Assembly: GCA_964400285.1 (NCBI GenBank)
Contig: CAYNTK010000002.1
Coordinates: 186,001-250,000, forward strand
Length of the DNA: 64,000 bases
DNA from: FEN-1279 sp964400285
GTDB taxonomy: Bacteria; Bacteroidota; Ignavibacteria; Tepidaquicellales; Tepidaquicellaceae
Reading direction: 5' to 3'
Made by a program: the position numbers and the translations under genes. The notes under the pieces are model-generated. The model saw only the letters and a program-made list of their open reading frames with translations. It ran no database searches and was not told the DNA's origin. Below are positions 18,430-27,435 of the stretch, in pieces (within the stretch, counting starts at the first letter, position 1; every line of letters begins with the position of its first letter).

Positions 18430-18789
18430 TTACCCCTTACTCTTCTCTCCCTCTCTAATAAAAATCAACTCTTTCATTTCCTTATATTCCTCTTTACTCA
18501 CGAAATCATAAAACAAATCCCTCCATTCTTTATTCTCTTTTTCTATTAACCTGATTTTCCACTTCCTATGCCATTCCTTCAAAGCTTTTTCCCTCTTTAT
18601 TGCATCATTCACATATTTATAAGTTTCATAATAAACAAGTTTATCAATACCATATTTTGCAGTAAATCCCTTTATCATTTTCTCTTTGTGTTCAATCACT
18701 CTTCGAACAAGGTTATTCGTAACGCCAACGTACAATGTTCCGTTTTTCTTGCTTGCTAATATATAAACAAAATAAGTTTGATTTTTCAT
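18430..18789 (-). CDS. GIY-YIG nuclease family protein (YhbQ/UPF0213 type)
   Basis: 119 residues. Motif YFVYILASKKNGTLYVGVTNNLVRRVIEHK is split as YVYIL...YVGVT, i.e. the GIY-YIG pair in its common YVY/YVG variant, with catalytic Arg in NNLVRRV and Glu in KREKALKEWHRKWK (metal-binding position near residue 68). These single-domain proteins resemble the UvrC N-terminal nuclease. Role is unknown. It starts at ATG 18789, stands against its neighbours and is flanked by inverted palindromic repeats. Confidence 0.9.
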   Translation of the reverse strand: MKNQTYFVYILASKKNGTLYVGVTNNLVRRVIEHKEKMIKGFTAKYGIDKLVYYETYKYVNDAIKREKALKEWHRKWKIRLIEKENKEWRDLFYDFVSKEEYKEMKELIFIREGEKSKG

Positions 18790-18811
18790 TTTTCTTACTT
18801 ATTCTTTTCCT

Positions 18812-18845
18812 GGATTCCGGACAAAAACATTCCGGAATGACAGAG
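18812..18845 (-). repeat. palindromic repeat, right flank of GIY-YIG gene
   Basis: A 30-bp unit (18812-18841) GGATTCCGG, A-rich loop, CCGGAATGAC. Read on the minus strand it differs from the left unit at about three positions. The outer bases CAGAG continue the match to the CTCTG of the left half copy. Confidence 0.8.
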
Positions 18846-18995
18846 GTGTTGAATATCATTTATGTAATTTAATAATATTTTTGACTTTATATAATATATT
18901 TTATTTTAATGAATAAAATTAATTTAAAATTCATTTACCATTTAGGAAATAATTATTATATTTATAATAATATATATCAGAAAAGGGGGGTTAGG

Positions 18996-19265
18996 ATGTT
19001 CGGTTTAGGTATACCAGAATTAATTATAATTTTATTCATATAATTAATTCCTATCATTATAATAAATAAAAATAAGAAAGAAAGTAAAACTCTAGAATCA
19101 GATCCTACAAAAGAAGTAAAATGGGGTATAGGTATACTTTGTTTTTTTATTCCGATTTTAGGAATAATTCTATTCTTTGTAGACAAAAATAAATTTCCTA
19201 AAAGAGCAAAACAGGAATTAATCATTTCAATCATTGCTTTGGTTTTAGGTTTCATTTTAAGATAA
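18996..19265 (+). pseudogene. small membrane protein gene broken by one stop codon
   Basis: A 90-codon plus-strand frame beginning ATG at 18996 after a GGGGGG-rich ribosome-binding region reads MFGLGIPELIIILFI, then TAA at 19041-19043, then continues open to TAA at 19263. The part after the stop has a GIGILCFFIPILGIILFF helix, a KFPKRAKQ loop and a last helix, the shape of a small two- to three-helix membrane protein whose start resembles TatA-like or superinfection-immunity-like families (MFG-IG-PEL-x-I). No alternative start follows the stop. So it is a pseudogene, a sequencing error, or a readthrough case. Confidence 0.6.
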
Positions 19266-19411
19266 ATTCATTTTTTTATCATTGTTTACAATATGCTGAA
19301 AATAATAAGTTATCAAATTTATTAATATTTCTAAGTATATAGTAACAAAATAATAATTAATTTTTAAAATCTACTTTATCATTTTCCATTTATATAAACA
19401 CATAGTTTAGA

Positions 19412-19419
19412 TATATTTG
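19412..19419 (+). promoter_or_regulatory. possible -7 box TATATTTG before metG
   Basis: The octamer fits the TAnnTTTG -7 element known for Bacteroidota sigma factors. It lies only three bases before the metG ATG, so if used, the transcript would be almost leaderless. The upstream -33 word is not clear. Confidence 0.25.
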
Positions 19420-19422
19420 TAT

Positions 19423-21411
19423 ATGAAAAACAAATACTTGGTTACAGCAGCGTTGCCGTATGCTAACGGCTATTTACATCTCGGACATATCGCAGGAGCT
19501 TATTTACCTGCGGATATTTTCGTGCGTTATAAAAGATTATGTAATAAAGATATAATTTTCATCTGCGGTTCGGATGAACACGGAACGGCAATAGAAATTT
19601 CCGCAATGAAAGAAAAGGTTTCTCCAAAAGAAATTATAGACAGGTATCACTTTGCAAATAAAAAAGCATTCGAAGACCTCGGAATGAGCTTTGATATATA
19701 TTCAAGAACTTCGAACGAAATCCATCATAAAACTTCACAGGATTTCTTTTTAAATTTATATAATAAAGGATTACTTTTAAAGAAAACTGAAAAACAACTT
19801 TATTCGGAAAAAGATAAAAGGTTTCTCGCGGATAGATTCGTAGAAGGCACCTGCCCTATTTGCGGTTACGAAGAAGCTCGTGGAGACCAGTGCGAAAGCT
19901 GTGGCAGTAACCTCTCCCCACTTGAACTGAAAAATCCGAAATCAAAAATTTCAGGTGATACACCGGTTATAAAAGAATCCATAAATTTCTATTTTCCTCT
20001 TGAAAGTTATCAACCGGAACTTAAAGAATGGCTCGATACAAAAAAAGACTGGAAAACAAACGTTAAAAATTATTGCGAAGGCTGGTTTAAAACAGGTTTG
20101 AAAGACAGAGCAATTACAAGAGATTTGGACTGGGGTGTGAAAGTTCCCCTGAAAGAATATGATGGAAAAGTTATTTATGTTTGGTTTGAAGCTCCAATTG
20201 GGTACATATCCGCAACAAAAGAACTATTTATTGAAAAAAATGACCCTGAAAAATGGAAAGATTACTGGTGGGGTAAAGATACAAAACTTATACATTTCAT
20301 AGGTAAGGATAACATTGTATTTCATGCACTTGTATTTCCTGCAATGCTTATGGCTCACGGGGATTTCGTATTACCTGATAACGTTCCTGCAAATGAATTT
20401 CTTAACCTCGAAGGCGGAAAACTTTCCAAAAGCAAAGGTCACGGAATACTTGTAAAAGATATAGTTAAAGAATTTAATCCTGATGTTGTAAGATATACAC
20501 TTGCGGCAAATCTACCAGAAAATAAAGATGCAGATTTCAGCTGGGATGATTTCCAGATTAAAAATAATAATGAACTCGCAGCCATACTTGGAAATTTTAT
20601 AAATAGAACAATTGTATTTGCAAAAACAAAATTTGATAATAAAATTCCTGCGAGAAATACTGAAAGTGATGAGATTTTTGAAATAATTAAAACCCAAACT
20701 AATATTGTTGCTGAATGTTACAACAGTTACAGGTTCCGTGATGCAGTAAACGAAACGATGAATGTTCTCCGTGCGGCGAATAAATATTTCAACGACAGCG
20801 AGCCGTGGAAAGTAATAAAAGAAGATAAAGAAAAATGTGCTAATATAATTAATAACTGTTTGCAAATATGCTATTCGGCAGCAATTATAATTTCCCCTAT
20901 TCTGCCGTTTACTTCGGATAAGATTTTAAAAATTCTTAATGTTGATAAAATAGATTTTGAATGGAATAAAATTGGGGACGTGATTTTAAAAAGCGGAAAT
21001 GAATTAGGCGAGAACGAAATACTTTTCCCGCAACTCGAAATAAAACCCGAAGAAAAAAAGCAAGAAGAAATTAATGCAGCATCCTGTGATGAAATTGATA
21101 TAGATTATTTTAAGAAAATTAAATTAAGAACAGCTAAAGTCCTTGAGTGTGAAGCAGTTCCAAAAAGCAAAAAGTTGCTTAAACTGCAAATCAAAGTTGG
21201 AGATAAGACAAAACAAATTGTTGCAGGAATCGCAGAGCATTATCAACCTGAAGACCTGAAAGGAAAAACGATTATCGTAGTCGATAATCTGAAGAAAACG
21301 AAACTAATGGGAATCGAATCACAGGGAATGCTCCTTGCGGCTAAGAAAGACGGAAAACTCGCTTTAGTTATGCCTGAAAAAGAAATCGAAGACGGTGGAG
21401 ATGTAAGCTGA
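19423..21411 (+). CDS. metG: methionine-tRNA ligase with C-terminal tRNA-binding domain
   Basis: 662 residues. Class I synthetase core with HLGH (HIGH motif, residues 19-22) and KLSKS (333-337). A four-cysteine zinc knuckle CPIC...CESC (144-160) marks the MetG1 type. Residues about 560-662 form the EMAP-II/Trbp111-like tRNA-binding domain (YFKKIKLRTAKVLECE, GIESQGMLLAA), which makes dimers and binds the tRNA corner. It charges tRNA-Met for start and elongation. I use ATG 19423 rather than the TTG six bases upstream because MKNKYLVTAALPYANG is the usual N-terminus. Confidence 0.96.
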   Translation: MKNKYLVTAALPYANGYLHLGHIAGAYLPADIFVRYKRLCNKDIIFICGSDEHGTAIEISAMKEKVSPKEIIDRYHFANKKAFEDLGMSFDIYSRTSNEIHHKTSQDFFLNLYNKGLLLKKTEKQLYSEKDKRFLADRFVEGTCPICGYEEARGDQCESCGSNLSPLELKNPKSKISGDTPVIKESINFYFPLESYQPELKEWLDTKKDWKTNVKNYCEGWFKTGLKDRAITRDLDWGVKVPLKEYDGKVIYVWFEAPIGYISATKELFIEKNDPEKWKDYWWGKDTKLIHFIGKDNIVFHALVFPAMLMAHGDFVLPDNVPANEFLNLEGGKLSKSKGHGILVKDIVKEFNPDVVRYTLAANLPENKDADFSWDDFQIKNNNELAAILGNFINRTIVFAKTKFDNKIPARNTESDEIFEIIKTQTNIVAECYNSYRFRDAVNETMNVLRAANKYFNDSEPWKVIKEDKEKCANIINNCLQICYSAAIIISPILPFTSDKILKILNVDKIDFEWNKIGDVILKSGNELGENEILFPQLEIKPEEKKQEEINAASCDEIDIDYFKKIKLRTAKVLECEAVPKSKKLLKLQIKVGDKTKQIVAGIAEHYQPEDLKGKTIIVVDNLKKTKLMGIESQGMLLAAKKDGKLALVMPEKEIEDGGDVS

Positions 21412-21433
21412 GAGCACTCAAATTCTAAATACT

Positions 21434-21527
21434 AATATCTAATTTCTAAACAATATCTAAATTACAAATCATAAAAATTAATATACATTATTATTAGTAG
21501 ACTTTTAGAATTTAGAAATTAGATATT
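21434..21527. repeat. long A+T-rich inverted repeat between metG and folP
   Basis: Perfect 17-bp arms (21434-21450 and 21511-21527) beginning AATATCTAATTT, separated by about 60 bp. Related words (TCTAAA, TTAGAAATT) recur outside the arms, so the region looks like a decayed A+T-rich repeat family rather than a simple terminator. It may act as a terminator for metG or be a miniature element. Confidence 0.6.
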
Positions 21528-21568
21528 GTTTAAAATTAGGATTTATATTTTAGAAATTAAAATTATAG

Positions 21569-22408
21569 TTGATATACAAAATTAGAGACATAGAATACGA
21601 TTTATTTTCCCGAACGCATATTATGGGAATTTTAAATATTACACCCGATTCGTTTTCTGACGGAGGAAAATATTTCGAAGAAAAAATTAATTACGATAAA
21701 ATTCTTGAAGATGCTTTGAATATGGAAAAAGACGGAGCGGATTTTCTCGATATTGGCGGAGAATCAACAAGACCGGGAAGCCAAAAAATACCTAAAGAAA
21801 TTGAACTTGAAAGAGTAATTCCTGCAATCGAATTAATCAGAAAAAATTCCGATATTCCGATTTCAATAGACACTTATAAAAGTGAAGTTGCGGAAGAAGC
21901 ACTAAAAGCTGGTGCAGATATTGTTAACGATATAAGCGGTTTCAAATTTGACCACAACATAGCTAATGTAACAGCAAAATATAATGCAACCTGCGTATTG
22001 ATGCACATTAAAGGAACACCAAAAGATATGCAGGTGAATCCAGAATATGAAAACGTCGTGGAAGAAGTTTATAACTATTTATCGGATTCGATAGAAATCG
22101 CAAAAAGAGCCGGAGTAAAACAAATTATCACCGATGTTGGCATAGGTTTTGGCAAAAATCTTCAAAACAATTTGGATTTAATAAAAAATCTTTCCGAATT
22201 TAAAAAACTCGGATATCCAATCTTGCTCGGCGTTTCGAGAAAAAGATTTATAGATAATATATCTCCGACTCCAATGAACGAACGTCTTGAAGGAACTATT
22301 GCTGCTAATGTTGTCGGAATTTTAAACGGTGCGAACATTATTCGCGTTCACGATGTTTTAGAAAATAAAAAAGCTGCATCGATAGCAGATAATTTGAAAT
22401 GTAAATGA
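21569..22408 (+). CDS. folP: dihydropteroate synthase
   Basis: 279-residue TIM-barrel enzyme joining p-aminobenzoate to pterin pyrophosphate in folate synthesis; the target of sulfonamides. Typical signatures: MGILNITPDSFSDGG (residues 19-33) and GADFLDIGGESTRPGS (near 57-72). DIVNDISGF and the terminal KRFIDNI/RVHDV segments (pterin and phosphate sites) are present. The start must be TTG at 21569: no ATG lies upstream in frame and the first internal Met (residue 19) is inside the conserved motif. It overlaps copA by 4 bp (ATGA). Confidence 0.95.
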   Translation: MIYKIRDIEYDLFSRTHIMGILNITPDSFSDGGKYFEEKINYDKILEDALNMEKDGADFLDIGGESTRPGSQKIPKEIELERVIPAIELIRKNSDIPISIDTYKSEVAEEALKAGADIVNDISGFKFDHNIANVTAKYNATCVLMHIKGTPKDMQVNPEYENVVEEVYNYLSDSIEIAKRAGVKQIITDVGIGFGKNLQNNLDLIKNLSEFKKLGYPILLGVSRKRFIDNISPTPMNERLEGTIAANVVGILNGANIIRVHDVLENKKAASIADNLKCK

Positions 22409-24654
22409 GAAAAGAAGATAATAAACCCGAAAATTACGAATTAGCAGAGCTCGATATTATCGGAATGAGTTGCGTGAACTGTGCAAACAGCATAAAAACG
22501 TATCTTACAAAAGTTGATGGCATTTATAACGTTGAAGTAAATTTCACTTCCGAGCTTGCAGGTATAGAATATAATCCATATAAAATTTCTAAAGAAGAAA
22601 TAATTTCCGACATTAGAAAAATGGGTTACGATGTTATGGAAGAAGATGACGAAGAAGATTTTGAAAAAGTCAAAAAGGAACAATTAAAATTACAAAGGAA
22701 TAAAATTTACCTTTCTCTTATTATTTCATTTATAGTTATGTTCGTATCTATGAGCGAACACACTGAATTCCTTAAAGAATTCAGAATACCCTATAATGCA
22801 TCTTTAATTGTATTGTTTTTATTCAGCTCTGTAGCTGTTTTCTGGTGCGGAGATAAATTTTATAAAGGAGCGATACAAGCGATAAAGAATAAAACTTCAG
22901 ATATGAATACCCTCATTTCAATGGGTGTGTTTGCATCATATTTTTATAGTATCGTAATTTCTGCTAATCATTTATTTAAACTTAACATTAACGCATTAAA
23001 TAATGCACACGAAGTATATTATGAAACTGCTGTAATGATAATTTCTTTTATATTAATCGGGAATCATCTTGAAGCAGTTTTAAAATCTAAGACTCAAACT
23101 TCAATTAAAAAATTAAAAAATTTACAATCTAAATATGTAAACGTTATCAGAGATAATGAAGAAATTACAATACCGTATAAAAAAGTCAGATTCAATGATA
23201 TTGTTATAATAAAATCAGGCGATAAAATTCCCGTTGATGGGAATATACTCGAAGGTTATTGCGTTGTAGACGAAAGCCCGATGACTGGCGAAAGCCATCC
23301 TCTCGAAAAAAAAATAGGTGATGAACTAATTAGCGGTACAATCGTAAAAAATGGCTTTGTCAAAATGCGAGCATTAAAAGTAGGAAATGAAACATTGCTT
23401 TCCCAAATAATTCATCTTGTAAAAGAAGCATCGAATACAAAACCAAAAATTCAAAGACTCGCCGATAAAATATCCTCGATTTTCGTGCCAAGCGTATTAG
23501 GTATTGCTTTAATTACTTTTATAATTTGGTATTTTGGATTCTTTGTAGATTTCGATGTCGCATTATTATATGCTGTTTCGGTTTTGATTATTGCCTGTCC
23601 CTGCGCTCTGGGTCTTGCTTCTCCAATGGCTGTAGTTATTGGTGTAGGCAGGTCAGCAGAAAACGGTATATTGTTTAATAATGTAGAGGCAATCGAGAAA
23701 CTTAATAAAATTGATACTGTTTGCTTCGATAAAACCGGTACATTGACTGAAGGTGAAATGAAACTTAAAAAACTGAAACTATTCGGGGATATAGATAAAA
23801 ACGAATTACTTAAATATGTTTTCTCGGTAGAAAAATTCTCAAATCATCCAATTGCAAAATCCATTTCTTCATATTGTCTGGAAAATAAAATTGGTTTGTT
23901 CGAAGGAGTCGAAAACCTTATCAATGAAGAACGAGGCGGAATAAGTGCAATTGTAAATGAAAAACTTTTATTGATTGGTAACGAATCTCTTATGAAAGAA
24001 AAAAATATTAAGAATTTTATACCGGATTTATCCCACAGTAAAGGTGTTTTATATGTTGGAATCGATAATGAGCTTGCAGGAATTATAGAATTTGAAGATA
24101 AAATAAAACCTGAATCAAAGGATATAATAGAAAAATTTAAGAATAAAGGTTTTGATATTTTTATGATATCCGGTGATAGTGAAAAAGCTACTAAATCTGT
24201 TGCTGATAAGCTTGAAATAAAAAATTATTCTTTCAAAACACTTCCCGACCAAAAAGAAAGTATTATAACGAAATTGCAATCTGAAAATAAAAACGTTGCA
24301 ATGATTGGAGATGGAATAAACGATGCTCCTTCGCTTGCCAAAGCTAATGTAGGTATTGCTATGGGAAACGGTCAGGATATTGCTTTGGATTCCGCAGATG
24401 TGATTCTGGTTAAAGGAGATTTAAGAAATCTTTTAAAGGCAATAAATATTTCATCAAAAACCGTTTCAATAATCAAACAAAATATTTTCTGGGCATTTTT
24501 TTATAACATCCTTGCAATTCCGCTTGCGGCGGGAGTTTTAACACCTTATGGTATTATCATCAGCCCTGTTATGGCTGCTATGTTTATGGCTTTCAGCGAT
24601 GTAGTAACGGTAATTGGAAACAGTTTAAGATTAAAATTTGTTAAAATCGATTAA
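22405..24654 (+). CDS. copA: copper-translocating P-type ATPase
   Basis: 749-residue P1B-type ATPase exporting Cu+ across the inner membrane. N-terminal HMA metal-binding domain with MSCVNC (Cys23 and Cys26), about eight helices, TGES (294-297) in the actuator domain, CPC (398-400) in the transport helix, the phosphorylation site DKTGT (442-446) and GDGINDAP near residue 640. The CPC motif and the HMA make copper (or silver) the likely ion. The start overlaps the folP stop as ATGA, an unusual link between folate and metal genes, and the HMA lipoprotein gene follows 17 bp later. Confidence 0.95.
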   Translation: MRKEDNKPENYELAELDIIGMSCVNCANSIKTYLTKVDGIYNVEVNFTSELAGIEYNPYKISKEEIISDIRKMGYDVMEEDDEEDFEKVKKEQLKLQRNKIYLSLIISFIVMFVSMSEHTEFLKEFRIPYNASLIVLFLFSSVAVFWCGDKFYKGAIQAIKNKTSDMNTLISMGVFASYFYSIVISANHLFKLNINALNNAHEVYYETAVMIISFILIGNHLEAVLKSKTQTSIKKLKNLQSKYVNVIRDNEEITIPYKKVRFNDIVIIKSGDKIPVDGNILEGYCVVDESPMTGESHPLEKKIGDELISGTIVKNGFVKMRALKVGNETLLSQIIHLVKEASNTKPKIQRLADKISSIFVPSVLGIALITFIIWYFGFFVDFDVALLYAVSVLIIACPCALGLASPMAVVIGVGRSAENGILFNNVEAIEKLNKIDTVCFDKTGTLTEGEMKLKKLKLFGDIDKNELLKYVFSVEKFSNHPIAKSISSYCLENKIGLFEGVENLINEERGGISAIVNEKLLLIGNESLMKEKNIKNFIPDLSHSKGVLYVGIDNELAGIIEFEDKIKPESKDIIEKFKNKGFDIFMISGDSEKATKSVADKLEIKNYSFKTLPDQKESIITKLQSENKNVAMIGDGINDAPSLAKANVGIAMGNGQDIALDSADVILVKGDLRNLLKAINISSKTVSIIKQNIFWAFFYNILAIPLAAGVLTPYGIIISPVMAAMFMAFSDVVTVIGNSLRLKFVKID

Positions 24655-24671
24655 TTAAATAAATTAAAAAT

Positions 24672-25040
24672 ATGAAAAAAATATTATTACTCAGCATTTT
24701 GCTTCTTTCTTTCCTTTTATTAAATGGTTGCGGTAAAAAAGAAATAACACAAAATTCAAACGAGACAAATCTTAATGATGATTCGAAGATCGAAAACGTC
24801 GAATTTAAATGTGACGGTATGCATTGTGCAGGATGTGAAATTGCAATAACCACATCAGTAAATAAATTAAAGGGAATTAAACAAGTATATGCCGATGCTG
24901 GAAATAAAATCGTAAAAGTTTCTTTCAACAAAGAGTTGACAACAAAAGAACAAATAGAAAAAATGATTAACGCGGCAGGTTATGATACGGAAACTTCAAA
25001 ATCAGAAAACAAACACGACTGCGATACGGAGAAAAAATGA
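24672..25040 (+). CDS. HMA-domain lipoprotein (putative periplasmic copper chaperone)
   Basis: 122 residues. The signal peptide ends in a lipobox LLNGC (Cys near residue 20), so it is a lipoprotein. The mature part is one HMA domain with FKCDGMHCAGCEIAI, where HCAGC holds the two metal-binding cysteines, and a C-terminal His/Cys tail (HDCD) that could also bind metal. Placed 17 bp after copA, it is probably a membrane-tethered copper-binding partner. It overlaps the next gene (ATGA). Confidence 0.85.
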   Translation: MKKILLLSILLLSFLLLNGCGKKEITQNSNETNLNDDSKIENVEFKCDGMHCAGCEIAITTSVNKLKGIKQVYADAGNKIVKVSFNKELTTKEQIEKMINAAGYDTETSKSENKHDCDTEKK

Positions 25041-25723
25041 ATAAGGTTAATTTTGACGAACACGCCGAAACATACGAAAAAGTCCTCGATAAAGACCTTG
25101 AGTTTTTTGGAGAAGAGAGTAGTTATTTTGCTGAATATAAAATTAATATTGTAAATAAAACACTCGGCTCCTCTAAACCGTTGAATATACTTGAATACGG
25201 TTGTGGAATCGGTATGAACATAAAGTTTTTTTCAAAACATTTTCCAGATTCCAAAATCAACGGTTGTGACATCTCTCGAAAAAGCCTTGAGGTAGCAGGT
25301 AAACGTAATGAATCTAATGTAAATTTCTTTTTAATAAACGAAGAAAACATTTCGAAATACCATGAATCTTTCGATTTAATTTTTGTCTCTTGCGTTTTCC
25401 ATCATATCCAACCTGCACTTAGGAAAGACTCGATGAAAAATATTTATAATCTTTTAAAAAAAGACGGACAATTTTATTTTTTCGAACATAATCCTTACAA
25501 TCCAATAACAAGACATATAGTAAATACTTGCGTTTGGGATTCAGATGCAATTTTACTAAAGCCGAAAGATTCAATCGGATTAATCAAAGACGCCGGGTTT
25601 AAAATAGAACATAAGAAATATACTCTTTTCTTCCCTGCTTTTCTAAAATTTTTAAGATTTATGGAAAGTTTCTTATTTTTCCTACCATTGGGAGGTCAGT
25701 ACTATATTAAAGCAAAAAAATAA
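25037..25723 (+). CDS. class I SAM-dependent methyltransferase
   Basis: 228 residues. Motif I is LNILEYGCGIGMN (near residue 50), the SAM acidic loop is KINGCDISRKSLE, and post-motif IV FDLIFVSCVFHHI (near 115) matches type-11 methyltransferases. The C-terminus ends in a hydrophobic LFFLPLGGQYYIKAKK segment, as in methyltransferases working on lipid-linked or membrane substrates. The substrate is unknown. ATGA overlap with the copper chaperone gene indicates coupling but does not tell its role. It converges with the GT2 gene, 9 bp apart. Confidence 0.85.
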   Translation: MNKVNFDEHAETYEKVLDKDLEFFGEESSYFAEYKINIVNKTLGSSKPLNILEYGCGIGMNIKFFSKHFPDSKINGCDISRKSLEVAGKRNESNVNFFLINEENISKYHESFDLIFVSCVFHHIQPALRKDSMKNIYNLLKKDGQFYFFEHNPYNPITRHIVNTCVWDSDAILLKPKDSIGLIKDAGFKIEHKKYTLFFPAFLKFLRFMESFLFFLPLGGQYYIKAKK

Positions 25724-25732
25724 TTTCGCTTT

Positions 25733-26500
25733 TTAAGATTTATATTCAGAATTCAAAATTTTTAAGCTTTGAATTCTTTTTTTTTCTGCAACATACTCTT
25801 TCCTGTATTCAAAAATTTCTTTTATGGTTCTTAAAATAACAGAAGGCCTTGCACCCGTTGAAACTCCGTCCACACGTGGAAGATGCGTTACTCCAATTTC
25901 AGTTGTAGAATACCCAAGAAGATTTGCTTTCAGCATTATTTCAGCATCTATAAAAGCATCGACGGAATTTATTTTTATCTTCTTAAATAAATCTGTTTTG
26001 AATAATTTGAACGCACAATCTATATCCCAGTAATGTATATCGAAAATAAGCCTTAAAAGATAGTTATAACATAGCGAAGTAAATTTTCTGTAGAGCGAAT
26101 ATTGTTTGTGCTTTCTGTAACCAACTACAATGTCCGAAAAAGGAATTAATGCAACAAATTTTTTCAATTCTTCGAGGTCAAATTGGTTATCACCATCGGT
26201 ATAGAAAACATATTCCATTTTCGCATTTAAAAAACCATCTCTTAATGTTGCTCCATAACCCATATTTTTATCGTGGTGAATTACTCTAACCTTCGGATAT
26301 TCTTTCGCAAGCTCATCCGCTACTTCTCCCGTTCTATCAGGACTTCCGTCTTCTATAATTATTATTTCGTAATCTTTCAGTTTTAAATCTTCAAGAACCT
26401 TTACAGCACTTTTTGTTACCTTACCGATATTAAGTTCGTCATAGTAAGCTGGAAAAAAAACGGAGATAGTAATTTTTGAAGTGTCAAGCATTTTCTTCAA
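25733..26500 (-). CDS. GT2 glycosyltransferase (dolichol-phosphate-mannose-synthase-like)
   Basis: 255 residues of a GT-A fold. ISVFFPAYYDELNIG at the start and IIIIEDGSPDRTG (near residue 45) give the nucleotide site, YFYTDGDNQFDLEEL (near 95) the D-x-D metal site, and VVGYRKHKQ with ALFKLF and DAEIMLKA the acceptor side. The family transfers a sugar from a nucleotide to a polyprenyl phosphate. It overlaps the stop of the epimerase gene: a TTG start (26500) shares bases with that stop (TTGA); ATG 26491 is the alternative. It ends a three-gene sugar operon. Confidence 0.88.
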   Translation of the reverse strand: MKKMLDTSKITISVFFPAYYDELNIGKVTKSAVKVLEDLKLKDYEIIIIEDGSPDRTGEVADELAKEYPKVRVIHHDKNMGYGATLRDGFLNAKMEYVFYTDGDNQFDLEELKKFVALIPFSDIVVGYRKHKQYSLYRKFTSLCYNYLLRLIFDIHYWDIDCAFKLFKTDLFKKIKINSVDAFIDAEIMLKANLLGYSTTEIGVTHLPRVDGVSTGARPSVILRTIKEIFEYRKEYVAEKKRIQSLKILNSEYKS

Positions 26501-27429
26501 ATTTCCTTTTTTAAGTATTCGTATGTTATTTTTATACCTGTATTAATATCAGTTCCCGGTATCCAATCCAATGTTTCCGAAATTAACTTATTATCGAGTA
26601 TATTAATCGGAACGTCTATATTTCTTTTTTCTTTATAAATGACTTTTGCTTTCTTCCCCGATACTTTTTCTATTATTTCAAGTATGTCATTCAATGAATA
26701 TCCTATTCCGCTTCCGAGGTTGAAAATCCTTTCATTTGTATTTGAACTTAATGATTTTATTAATGCACTAACCGCATCTTTAATGTATATATAATCCCTC
26801 TCGATTTTACCATCTCCCCAGATTTCAATTGTTTCGTTTTTTAAAATCTTTTTCAAAAAAACTGGAATTACACCTTGAGCAACATCGGGATTCTGTCTCT
26901 CTCCATAAGGATTAGAAAGTCTAAAGATTGTATAATTAAGACCATATAATTTTTCGAACATATAAAGATAATCTTCAATTGTTTTTTTTATTATTCCATA
27001 CGAGCAAATCGGTTTTCTTGGATGATATTCTTTAATGGGCAATCTCTCGGGAATTCCGTAAACAGTGCCTCCAGAAGATATAAAAATAATCTTTGAGATT
27101 TTATTAATAAGTGCTTCATTTAGAAACCTTAATGATGATACTAAATTTGTTTCAACATCATATATTGGATTATCATTTGAATTTGCTGGTAGTGTTGAAC
27201 TGACAAGATGAAACGCAATATCAATTCCTCCTAATGCACCTTTTAAATCTACTTCATTATTAAAATCTCCTTCGATAATCTTTATCTTTCCAATATTATG
27301 CTTTATGTTTTTTCTCGAAAAATTTATTTTATCGAATATCACAACATCATAGCCATTTTCGAGAAGTGCATCTGCAAGATGCGAACCTATAAAACCACCA
27401 CCACCGAGAATTAAGCATTTCTTTTTCAT
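26497..27429 (-). CDS. NAD-dependent epimerase/dehydratase (GalE-like extended SDR)
   Basis: 310 residues of an extended short-chain dehydrogenase. NAD loop GGGGFIGSH (residues 8-16), Ser/Tyr/Lys catalytic set in FISSGGTVYG and YGIIKKTIEDY (YxxxK), and FRLSNPYGERQNPD typical of UDP-hexose 4-epimerases. It would interconvert or dehydrate a nucleotide sugar for the GT2 and GT-C proteins on either side. Substrate is not told by sequence. Start is ATG. Confidence 0.88.
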   Translation of the reverse strand: MKKKCLILGGGGFIGSHLADALLENGYDVVIFDKINFSRKNIKHNIGKIKIIEGDFNNEVDLKGALGGIDIAFHLVSSTLPANSNDNPIYDVETNLVSSLRFLNEALINKISKIIFISSGGTVYGIPERLPIKEYHPRKPICSYGIIKKTIEDYLYMFEKLYGLNYTIFRLSNPYGERQNPDVAQGVIPVFLKKILKNETIEIWGDGKIERDYIYIKDAVSALIKSLSSNTNERIFNLGSGIGYSLNDILEIIEKVSGKKAKVIYKEKRNIDVPINILDNKLISETLDWIPGTDINTGIKITYEYLKKEI

Positions 27430-27435
27430 TTTAAA

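Larger units (their letters stand above)
18365..18845 (-). mobile_element. candidate mobile unit: GIY-YIG gene between inverted palindromes
   Basis: The GIY-YIG gene is bracketed by two copies of a 30-bp palindromic unit that face each other (18391-18420 and 18812-18841). The distance from the unit to the gene is short on both sides (9 and 22 bp). This is the layout of a small transposable unit with terminal inverted repeats and a nuclease gene. No target-site duplication could be established; the shared outer word CTCTGTCATTCC belongs to the repeats themselves. That it moves is inference. Confidence 0.4.

Noticed and set aside
18977..19255. Minus-strand open frame of 92 residues over the pseudogene
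   Set aside because: The plus strand shows a ribosome-binding region and a membrane protein pattern on both sides of one stop, while the minus frame has no family features.
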